Assembly (NCBI GenBank): GCA_023159155.1
Contig: JAJNNX010000007.1
Coordinates: 310,001 to 374,000, forward strand
Direction of reading: 5' to 3'
From: Ustulina deusta
Taxonomy: Eukaryota > Ascomycota > Sordariomycetes > Xylariales > Xylariaceae
DNA: 64,000 bases
Of the stretch, positions 45,944 through 56,533 are shown piece after piece (the first letter of the stretch is position 1; each line of letters opens with the position of its first letter). The notes beneath the pieces were generated by a model. It was not told the DNA's origin and made no database searches. It saw only the letters and a list, made by a program, of their open reading frames with translations. The translations under genes were made by a program, and so were the position numbers.

Positions 45944-47922
45944 CTATCCCTGTCCAGCTTCGAACCCTTCTTCCCATTGCCGTTCAAAACGCTCCTTGCT
46001 GAAACCGAGAGTATTCGCAGTTTGTTCGGGCAAGGCAAAATAGTCCTCATCCCTGATAGCCTCCCGCACGTCCTCGGTGTTCGAAGGGCTCGTGACCAAT
46101 ATTTTATAGACCGGGCCCCTTTCTTCCGTCAAGTCGAGCAGAAAGCGTAGCACATAAGCCATCTCCTGCAACTGCTCCTCTCCGTTGCATTCGTAGAAGT
46201 TGATCCCATCGATGACGCAGAACACAGTCTCAGTCCTCCTGATCTGCTCCACAAGCCGCCTGAAGACGTAGCAAAACGCCTGGATATCCCCGTCGTCCAT
46301 CCGGTAGGCTATTTCATGATCGATAAAGCTGAGGTCGAAACGTTGCTGCTGTAGTAGCTGGGAAAGCAAGCTCATGATGAGGGTCCTAGCTCCACCGAAA
46401 TCGTCGTATGGATGGCAGCCGCAAAAGAATGCGACCGACTTGAATCTCTCTACGCCACACAAGTTCTGCATTAGCATCGCGCAGAAGAACGAGATAGGCG
46501 ACACGAGAAGAGGTTCGGAGTTGCCGTGAATCAAAAGCTCCTTCGAGTTGGCTTGGACCAGCCACTCTCGAAACTGAGATGATTTCATGATCTGTTCGGT
46601 GCGATCTTGACCTCTCGAGATGATCAATTCACGTTGGTGAATGATGTATTCAATGTCCGTCGTCGCTAAGCCTGTGAAGTTGAGGAATTGGATGAGATCT
46701 TCTTGTGTGACAATGTATTCGACTGGAAGAGGTGGTTCCGGCGTGATGGCCCGGTAGTAAAGCTGCTCCAATCTCGCTCGTTCGGCTGGTATTCCACTCG
46801 TCAGTGTTGCGTGGAATCAAGAATTGTATATCTTACCATCTCGTTTCTCAATCTCGCGCTGCAGAAGCTGCTTTTCCTTTTCGTGTCTGGCTTCCATCGC
46901 GGTGATGTGATCCTTGAACATGGCATTCAAACCCTCCTTCAAACCTTTCTCGGCCCGTTCCACCAAGACTTCTATATCTTTAAACCCTTGTGCTTGTTAG
47001 CGGAACAACACCTAGCTTCATATAATCGGCCCTCAGGACTTACCGGTCTGGACGTCTTTAGCTAACTTGTTCGTTACTTGTTTATGAGCAGTATCAGCTT
47101 CTTCCATAAGCTCCTTGCTGACTTGGGTGATATTCTCCAGGCACGACAATAGCGACTCCTCATAGTTTTCACCGTTCCACACAGCTTTTATTCCCTTAAT
47201 CACTAGTGCCATAATATTAATATCATTACATCTCCGTAAGTGAAAGACAAGCGGCATCCATTTACCCGGGGGGATAGGGACACTCACCCATATGCTTTGT
47301 ATAATAGCCAATGACTTCTTCTATCGCTTTTAGTATGGTGATATAAAGAGTCAACGCAGCTTCCATGACCTTTGGTTTAGCCGAATACATCTCAATGTAG
47401 GCTTCAACGAGCTCGAAATTCTTCTTGAGTCTCTCGATGCCAGCGCTGACTTCCTCACGGACCTTGCTTGTTTGTTTGAATGCCTGTTAAAGAGTTATCT
47501 GATTAGGTTTACCGGCTACACAGCATCCTAGATGAACGTACTTGAAGTAGGAACGTCAGGGTGCCGACGATTGGTTTCGCGTAATCAACATCTGGCACGA
47601 GACTTGATACCCGTTCGATCGTATCCGCTTGATCCTCAATGAAAGCTTTGACTCTTTTAAGCGCCCCCTTAATGCCAGCCTTTACAGCATAAGCTGCTGC
47701 TGCATCATCTAGGACTAATAGGACCTCTCGCCAGCTGGTTTTCGAACGAATGCTGCTGCCTTTGTCAACTCGTCCTTGAGGCTCGACTGGAAATTTATTC
47801 TTGAATTCTTTCATGATCTCAGGAAAACTGCGAATTTTGGTCTCCATTGCGTCGCTTGGCGCTATATTCTCTGTTGCAACTAGGATACTGTGTGCGGGGG
47901 ACGACGGCTTTGTGCTAGTCAT
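45944..47922 (-). CDS. NACHT/STAND-like protein lacking a P-loop lysine
   Basis: Five exons: 47922-47542, 47483-47288, 47202-47044, 46977-46837 and 46785-45944, giving 572 aa. All four introns are 51-85 nt and keep phase. Residues 1-250 are a helical N-terminal region (DYAKPIVGTLTFLLQAFK, VREEVSAGIERLKKNFELVE, TLYITILKAIEEVIGYYTK) like the N-domains of fungal STAND/NACHT proteins. A charged coiled coil follows (about 246-300: MEARHEKEKQLLQREIEKRD). Residues 370-560 resemble a NACHT core. The P-loop position reads LLIHGNSEPL (about 376) with no GK[S/T], while a Walker-B-like ETVFCVIDGINFY is at about 480. No ankyrin or WD repeats follow. I infer an ATP-binding-deficient regulator. Its start is 660 bp from the divergent AAA gene. 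Confidence 0.75.
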
Positions 47923-48582
47923 TTCGACAGTCTCTGTGTCAACACGTGTTCACGAAGCACGACGATATGTTCCAAGCATTTGCCGATGGAACCTTCCACT
48001 GGTGATTGCAGAGCGATTATCGGAGACGGTGCCGTGGACTGAACGCATTTATCTAATTCAATTTCATTAGCCTGCAATCCGACTTGGGCACGCCTCGGTG
48101 ATTTCTCCCGCTTCTCCAGTTCACATGCGGCTGCGCCCGTCGGCCACATAATCTCTCCTTCGAGCTCTACTAATGGGTCCTTCTCAAATATGAGCTGTGG
48201 AGTGAAGTGAGTTGCATCCCATATGGAGGCAGGGCAAAGAAATGGCCAGCAGCTATGTGGGTGGTATTTAAGATCCACGCGAGAACAGCAGAATAAGAAG
48301 ATCTTGTAGGTAATACATCAGACCAAAAGCCTGCAGGCACACAGCAGGACTTGTTGCCACTGCCACGTTTTTGGCCCCCACGATGCCATCTCAGCTACTG
48401 CAGCATAAGCCACACATGGTGGCTAGATAACGATTAATTATTACCCGCGGGGTCGCTTGGAATAGGGGATTCCCCTCACGCTTCCTCTATTCCCGCCTCA
48501 GCAGGTTCCTTTCGTTCACCGGCTGCTTTGGCTTCTAAGATTATTAACACCTCGTTTCCATTTAGAACGGGTGTTGTAAATA
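47923..48582. promoter_or_regulatory. Shared divergent promoter region, STAND-like gene / tandem AAA gene
   Basis: 660 bp between two start codons facing apart. A 119-codon minus frame (47919-48278) reads through it but has no family and overlaps the STAND-like start. No clear TATA box was identified. Confidence 0.4.
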
Positions 48583-51500
48583 ATGGAGCAGTCTCAATCC
48601 GGTAAGATACGGTACACTGTAAAATACTTCAGTTCAGCGCCAGCAAGCGTTCTAGCGAGACACCCATTCCACACCTTTTCGCAGGATGAGCCGCTGCTGG
48701 AGCTCCAACGTGCCCACCAGGAAGATGGTGCCAACCCGATTGTCGAAATAATCACTGAGGTCGATGCTCTCAACAGTGATGGTATCGGAACGTTATTACG
48801 TAATGCCGCTAATATCAGAGGGACACATATGATAATACATTCAGAAACTCTATCTCAGATGATTAGAGATGTGGTGAAGTTTTATCCCGGGTAATCGGTG
48901 ACAATCCCAGTCTACACTCGCACGACTCTAAAAGATGTATAGCCAAAACCTCACTGGGACGAGTCTCGTCATACACGAGCCCTATGCATGTTTAATGCAT
49001 CATATGTCCGATCTTGAACACTTGATAGCCTTGGACAGAGATCCTACAGAACTGGAACATGTTCAAGCACTCTTAGAGTTCCTTCGACCGCGATACCAAC
49101 AACAATATGTCCCGGCGGAAGAAAGATCCTCAGCAGCCCAACCGACAGTCAGGTTTGACGACCTATGGGCTACAATGAAACCGGGTTCACTGGCATACGC
49201 CGATTGGGATGGGCACAGGATCGGGTGTGTGATTGGCAAGTCCATCCGCCTTCCCCCGAAACCTTCTCATGATCTTCCGGAGCGTTGGTCGGTCGGCTTT
49301 TGGTTTCTTCAGGTTCATTGGCCGTCTGACCAGATAGGGTGTGTCTCACACACTGCTGTCATCGACCGATTTGACGGAGAGAAGCCTATTACTTCCTTGC
49401 CGATTTATCCTGCCGAGTTCCTTGATGTTACGGATCAAGGAAAGGCGAAGCAACGCTTTACAGACAGAAGTAGAAAAGTCTGTGATATCCTCTGGGGAGA
49501 GTCGATGTATATGGAATACGATGGTGAATGTATGGACCATGATAAACAAAGCGTTCGTATTGCTTCTCTAGACTTTACACGGATCGTGTCGCTCTGATGT
49601 TTAATTCACAGTATACCGGACGCATCATCGTAGGCGGCTCATACGGAATAGAAGAGCTATATCCAACACACAACTGGAAGTTCAACTGGGTCCCACCGAA
49701 TGAGGTGATGAAGAAGGATGCCGACGTTCCTTTGAGTGAAATCGAGCTTATGGTGAACCCAAAGAGAGACCACCGAGAGATTCTGACAGTTGATCATCTT
49801 TTCATCTTGTCACCTTGCTTGAGTGCATTCAGGTTGTCGAACAATGATTGGGGCAAGTAGCCGGCCAAGTCACACATTTTTCAGAAACTGACATGGTGTA
49901 GTGCCAATCACTGTGGAAAATATTCGCCCTTTACCTGAACATCACAACATCCCGCCGCCAATCATATCTAAGCGCAATTTGGAAGTGATCACGGCCCTAG
50001 TGGGCTCTCAAGACTGTGAGGATGGGCGACGGCCTTTGCTGTCTAAAAAGCAAGGCAATGGAGTCATCATTCTTCTCCACGGTGTGTATAATTAGACAAA
50101 CAATAGCGTTGCTTGATACTTACTCCTTTTACTCCTCCTAGGACCCCCTGGGGTTGGTAAAAGTTACACAGTTGGTGAGTACGATGCCTTTTGCGATCCG
50201 TATAGTTAGATCCGAGCTGACGTGTCTAGAATATGCCTCCCTGACATCTCGTCGGCCGCTTCTTACACTCGGTACAAATGACCTCGGCACGAGCCACGAT
50301 AAGCTTCAAACTACTTTGCTGAGATGGTTTTCCCTGGGTAAAAGATGGAATGCCATATTACTCATAGACCACAGCGAGGCATTTACCCAGAACCGCACTA
50401 CTGAGGACCGCCTACTGGCCACAGGAAAGTACAACTCCAGCAAATATGAGAGCTTTGACTTTCCTAACTAATACTATAGCTTTTACTCGAGCTCTGGGGC
50501 TTTTCGAGGGGACCCTCTTCTTGACAGTCAGCAGGGTCGACACTATAGACGAGGGCGTCCATTATCGTCTTAGCTTATCAGTTTTCTTGCCCCCCCTTGA
50601 TATTCCAGCACGCGGCCGTATATGGTCAAATCTTGAAAGAAGGCTCAATTCAGAAGGAACCCTATTGCATCGAAGTGCTACCAGATTCCTGCATTCTTCC
50701 GAGGCGCGGGCAGTCGATTTGAACGGCCACGAGATAGATCATTGTTTCAAGGTTGCCATAGCACTGGCAACAGCACAAGCTAAACGTTCTGAAGGCAACG
50801 TGGTTATAGTTAAAGACAGCCACTTTAAGGAAGCGATGAACGTTGAGCATGAGTTTCGTCAATATATGAGACCACTGTCGGACTACAGCATAGGCGAGCT
50901 GACCAAACGAGACCAATTGCGAAACGATAGTTTCCTTCAGGAAAAAAAGCACTCTAGCTTGTCGGATTCGGATTCATCCATATCAGCACCTGAAGGTGAA
51001 GAGGCTGAAGGTGATGATAGCGAAATAAGTTCTTCCGTATCCATACCAAAGGAACAAGCAAAGCGTTCTTCCGCAGACATCCCAATATCCATCCCAAAAG
51101 AGCAAGCAAAATCGTTGTTGGAGACTTCACAGCGATCAGTCACCCTCAACAGTGACTCGGATCTTTGCATTCCAGATCTTAATAGGGCTGGGTGGGATGC
51201 CTTCCGGGCAGCGGGCGCGAAAGAACTGTTTCGCAAGACGAAGTTTTATGCTATAGATGTTCTTGAAGGCGAGCCACTGATTAAATTGCACGCTGACAAT
51301 AAAAAAAGACGAAAACGCCAAAACTTGACTCAAAAAGGTGTATCCTCGGAGTCTACGATTACCCAGGCCGCCAGTCAGGACAGGCGCGCGCCAAACGCAC
51401 TTGAGCCTGGCAAGGCAGCGCTACCTGAGAGAATCCGAATAAACTCCCCAGCGATCATAAGAGCATTCGCGGAAATCCATGGGGACAGCAATATTTCAAG

Positions 51501-54161
51501 ACCATTCTTGCTCTTCCGGCCTTTCAGGTCTTTGCTTTACTATGAACAGGAGTTTCGTGATATGGTAAATCAACAAGAAAACACATTACAAGGTGATATT
51601 GCCACATTGAAGCCTTTCTCGCTGCAACCTACTAAACGTTAAGCATTTTTACAGGGTGGTCAACACGAAACACCCAAACGCCGACCAATGAAGAGGATGT
51701 CAACAATGAAACAGAAAGAAGAAATCTCTCGGCTGGACTGGAACAAATGAAATGCCTCGTCTCATTCATCGACAATGAAATAAAGAAGAAGCAGGAGGAC
51801 CTCATGAATTGTCGATGTCAAACCGTTCCTTTTGCCGATATCCCATTTCTCTTCAGCCCAGGAGGCGCTGTGATTGCCAAGGATCGTGAGCAAGTATACC
51901 GAGTCACTAGGGTGAGCTCTACTCGACACCGAGTTAAAAATCGCAAGGAGACCGGTCCGGACTTCTGGAAAGATGAAAACACAGTGGAACTCGATGACAA
52001 CCCATCATTTGTCCACTGCACTTACCTCGATTTTGACGGGAAATTGATAGGCCCCGTGTCTCGCATTTTTACGATTCCGAGATATGATGGCCAGAAGAAG
52101 GTAACGTCTCTTCCAGTCTTTCCGCTTCAATACTCCGAGGACGATGAGCTCCGCGAGAGGCTTGTCAAGAGGGGAAAGGAATTCTTCGAAGTGGCGGGCG
52201 TAAAGCATATGCACTATACAGGTTTGACCTTATCGACGCGTGATGAGATTGACAGCCAGGTGGTCATTGATTTCGAAGAAGCTATCAACCGCTATCCCGA
52301 CTGGAAACCCCCCATTCAGTCTGTGCTAGAGGAGTCTTTTACAAAAGTAGTCGGTTTCTCCGACGAACCTGACGAGAATGCAGAGCTACGGAACTTCATC
52401 AAAGCACAGAGATCAATGGGCCAACCATGCGTTGAAGAATGTTGCGCCAGTGAGCTTACGCACCACGATGAATACGTTGAAGACCGGAGAAGAGAGGACT
52501 ACGTCGTCTCGCAAATGGGCAGAGGAATCTCCACGACACCTTCGGTGACTATCATACCCCGCGTCTTTCAAGACATTGTGGAGAACAATACTCTGACAGA
52601 CGACGAGTATCTGATCATGTCTTACCGAGTTTTTGGATTCGTGCTGCGTAGTCGGAAATGGCGTATGTATCTGACCCAACACATTTGATATGCCCTTTCG
52701 AAATTCTAACGCGAGTACGACTAGACGAGCTGGACATGACACATATATTCGGAGTCGCCCCGCTTGTTGCTGGCGAAGGGTTCGATGAGCTCGTGCTTCC
52801 TCCTGGTCACGGCGATATGGTAAAGTCTATGATAAGGCAACACTTGCGCGATAGGAAATTGTCATCGGTGAACAGAGACAAGACAGACATCGTTCGCGGA
52901 AAAGGTATGACGCCAGCCTCTTTGTGCTGCCCTGCCTCCTGACCGCGCCATCTAGGCAGAGGATTAATAATGCTGTTGCATGGGGTGCCTGGTGTGGGTA
53001 AGACGTCAACCGCAGGTCAGTTAGATCAACCAGCTTGGCGACAGTGTGCAGGCTCTTGCTGACGAGACTCAATCAGAATGTGTCGCCGACCTATTCCGTA
53101 GACCATTGTTCCAGATCACCAGTGGTAAGGGTGCCCTCCTAGCTCTGACGTCGAATAGCCTAACGCTTTGAAGGTGATCTTGGCACGACGGCCAAAGAAG
53201 TCGAAGACGCACTAGAGGAAAACTTCACTCTAGCAAGTCGATGGAACTCCATTCTACTCATCGATGAGGCCGACGTCTTTCTAGCTGAGAGGACAAAAGA
53301 GGACTTTGTAAGAAATAGTCTCGTAGCAGGTACGTGGTCAAGGCCAATCACGCCGTTGTTCATTTTTTTTGACATGCAGAAGTCTTTCTCCGCATGATGG
53401 AATATTACGCCGGGGTGTTATTCCTAACCACCAATCGTGTCGGTGTCTTTGATGAAGCTTTCACGTCACGCATCCACATCAGTCTATATTATCCTCCGCT
53501 AGATCGGATATCGACACTCCAAATATTTGAGAAGAACTGGGACAGGATCAAAACACGGTACGAAAACGCAGGAAGAGTTATTGAGATCAAAGTCCCGGAG
53601 ATCACCGGTTTCGCGATAGATTACTTTGAAAACAACAAGGAAGGAAGATGGAACGGACGGCAAATCCGCAACGCCTTCCAGTCAGCGCTCGCGTTGGCGG
53701 AACTCGACGCTCTGGGAACGGATGATTTCTTGGCCGAATCCGATCACAACCGGCCCATAGTCTTGGGCAGAAAGAGCTTTGACACTGTCGCTGAAGCTTA
53801 CAAAGGTTTCACCAATTACCTGAAGCAAGTCTACGGTGCCGACTTTGCCCGTCGAGCCCGCGAGAATCTCTGGCGCTTCGACGCTTTTGGCGCTCCTAGG
53901 ATGCCAAACAACCTCAATACGCGACTCAAAATCGTCGAGCCGGCGATGCCACCAGCAACTGGGCAGTGGACCGAGCAAAGCCATCCTGGGTATGGCCCCA
54001 GAAACACCCAAACGTACTACCCGCCACAGCACCCCTATGCCGAGCGCCACGATCACCCAGGCCAGAGGTCGGAATATCCCCCGGCTCCAGAACAACGCCA
54101 ACACCACGATTCCAGAGAAAGATGGGATTCTAGGTCAGGGGGGGAGGGGTTTGGTCGGTAA
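48583..54161 (+). CDS. Giant tandem DUF7025-AAA+ ATPase, first module degenerate
   Basis: Thirteen exons: 48583-48890, 48943-49552, 49612-49852, 49902-50081, 50142-50174, 50230-50424, 50480-51592, 51655-52662, 52725-52904, 52956-53015, 53077-53124, 53174-53329 and 53380-54161; about 1637 aa. Module 1 is a DUF7025-like region (about 100-400) then AAA1 with Walker A GPPGVGKS (447-454) and a defective Walker B, LLIDHSEAF (Asp504, His505). A Ser/Glu-rich linker with a repeated IPKEQAK follows. Module 2 is DUF7025-like (FRPFRSLLYYEQEFRDMV, HMHYTGLTLSTRDEIDSQVV) then AAA2 with GVPGVGKT (1299-1306), LLIDEADVF, LFLTTNRV and FTSRIH. The Pro/His/Gln-rich tail looks disordered. Two splice sites are unusual: a GC donor at 49853, and GAAAGT in place of GT at 50425. 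DUF7025 naming is from memory. The function is unknown. Confidence 0.8.
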
Positions 54162-55531
54162 ACAGACAGTACCCTGGTTCAACGGCAAGGGTGTAATACT
54201 CTCCTATTTCTTCTTTTTTTAGCCACGGTTCTTTGGGGCACTCAAGACCCTCACGATAAAACGGAGGACAAGTAGCCGAACATCTAGGACAGATAGTAAA
54301 GGAGGACAGGTGAGACCCCTCTACACTCTAGTTTCAAGTAATCGGTACTGCAACATATTTTTTCCTATCCCACCTTAAAATGTGCAGGTAATGGAAGGGT
54401 AATGGTGGCATATAACTCGTAGTGCATTGTAGTTTATATGCTTGCTTGCTTCCATCTCTTCCTTCTCCTTTCGTCTCATCTTATTTGCGCAAAGTAGGTA
54501 AATTCCCTGTTGAAAAAATCGTCTATGCTATGTATATCTACCTAGAAGTGCTATGCCCCAAACCGTCCGGAACTACTAAATAAGTCCCGCCTGGAAGATC
54601 ACTTTCGCTTTATTTCAAAGCCTGCCGGAGAAGTATAGAGGCCAAACCTCGACAGGGGAACTTGAAGTGAAATTTCCGGAGAGCCACAACTGAGGTGCTC
54701 CAAAATGTGTAAGGTGGTCATTGATCTGAAGTCTTCAATTTGGGGTTTCAAATTCTATTGGGCAATGGGGAATTCGTAGTAGGCATAGCTGCCGCGCCGC
54801 ACTTTGGTCTTCGGCTGACCTAAAATCACTGCCGCATCCTGGAAAGGGGGACTGGACTGGGCTTCAATATGGTTGCCCCCAACCAATAAGATTCCACAGG
54901 AACTCTCGAGTCGTTATTTCACTATGTACAACGGCTCTGTTAACGAGGTGCTTATACCCTGGATCCGAATATGTAATCTTTTACATGTGATATGCCATGT
55001 TCAAGCGCACACATGTCTCCTCTCCGTCAGGACGCTCTCTTGTAACTTGGTCCATGTGTGTCTGCTCTCTTCCGATTTATTACCATCTATATTGTTTTAA
55101 ACGGTGATCTTATGACACAAGTGCATTGTCTGGCCTACCTCATCGCCTGTCTATTATAAACTGACGAACGGTGCTTTGCTTCATCACCTCTTCTGTGTAA
55201 ACAGCGACATATGACACACCGACCTTACTGACCTATCCGTCCTAAATTTTACGTCAAACGAATGGAAAACCCCCTCCGAAAATATATTTAGATTTATGAG
55301 ATGATTATTATTTATTTACATAATCGAAGAATATACCGGTAGGTGCGAAAGATTAAAAGGCGCAGGTTTCAGCCAAAGGCTGCAGGTCCTACCGATGAAA
55401 TAAAGAAGTCTAAACACAACACACCAACAAACTTGGATGATGTGGGTGGAGACTATCGAACCAGGATTGTGTGGGATATGAAATCTAACAAGTCAGTGTC
55501 TTCCATCGAGCACTGGAAGCTCCTCAATACT
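54162..55531. other. Spacer between the AAA gene and tRNA-Ile
   Basis: 1.4 kb, AT-rich, no supported gene. Confidence 0.5.
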
Positions 55532-55629
55532 GGTCGCTTAGCTCAGTTGGTTAGAGCGTCGTACTAATATTATAAGAAATTATAACATTGGTGATGCGAA
55601 GGTCATGAGTTCGACCCTCATAGTGACCA
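55532..55629 (+). tRNA. tRNA-Ile (AAT), with a 24-nt intron
   Basis: Full cloverleaf: acceptor GGTCGCT pairs with AGTGACC (one G-T wobble), discriminator A55629; D-arm GCTC/GAGC with AGTTGGTTA loop; anticodon stem TCGTA/TGCGA; variable AGGTC; T-arm ATGAG TTCGACC CTCAT. The loop reads CTAATA then A once 55570-55593 is removed, giving anticodon AAT at 55566-55568. The intron sits after position 37, the standard nuclear tRNA site. The mature length is 74 nt. The A-box (TAGCTCAGTTGG) and B-box (GGTCATGAGTTCGACCC-like) are internal. Confidence 0.93.
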
Positions 55630-55639
55630 AGATCCTCTC

Positions 55640-55644
55640 TTTTT
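55640..55644 (+). terminator. RNA polymerase III terminator of tRNA-Ile
   Basis: Run of five T, 11 nt after the tRNA 3' end. Confidence 0.7.
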
Positions 55645-56533
55645 CTCGCCTATCACAGCTCCATCTTTTTTCCCTCTGTCTAAGTGCCCAGCAGAGAAAG
55701 GTGGGTTGTTGTTATTATATTTATTTTTACCTTTCTTTTTACAGGCCATATAGCTATAGTTTGCTTCTGAACAAACAACTCTTAGAAAACCTCGAAGGCA
55801 CTTAATAACCACACTAACAACCCCTTCAAATCTACCTCTAACTAAAGTAATCAATTCATCAATAGGATTGTTGTTGAAGCGAGTGGACTACGGATGTGAT
55901 ACAATACGTAGAAGAGATGGAGATAATTAGACATCCATCCCCTGTGAGAAGTGATATAGGCACTCCCCCGGCACCTTCCAAACAAATTCAGACATCTATC
56001 CATTTAGTTATCACAAAAGAAAAATGTTATTTATCACTTATCAATTACAATACCTACTTACTTGTACTCATCAATCAGCCGAATATTACTAACTATAGGT
56101 GATCGCAAATCCCTTTGCTAGCTCAAACTATTTCACCGAAGTTGCGAAAGTTATGTTTGTAAAACAAGCTTAGTCATAGGTTGCCGTGTGCTGCGAGGTA
56201 TACATTCGCAAACAAGACCCTGGCATCAATCAAACATGGCAATTTAAGAAAGAGACTTGAGTATAATACCAGCATCGAGGATCTAATTCTTATTGAAAGA
56301 CTCATGGGATTCGCTCGCCCAAGTATATTTGTATCACAAAGCAAATCAATGCTGACCAATGGCTGGAAGACGGCTGAATGAATAGATTAAGCCGGCTCCA
56401 GGCCTATCCAGAGAGAGCGCTATGCATATTCGTTGCCGCTTCATGCCACCTCTCTCAAACGCCGATTGTAATACACCAACAAAGTCAACGCCATCTTGCG
56501 CTCGACTTATCCTATTGAATGCACAAATTCAGC
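55645..56533. other. AT-rich spacer
   Basis: 889 bp. A 66-codon plus frame (56181-56381, containing RLEYNTSIEDLILIERLMGF) is somewhat protein-like but unrecognised. No RNA gene seen. Confidence 0.45.

Noticed and set aside
47919..48278. 119-codon minus-strand ORF between the STAND-like and AAA genes
   Set aside because: Overlaps the start of the STAND-like gene and has no conserved block; likely leader sequence.
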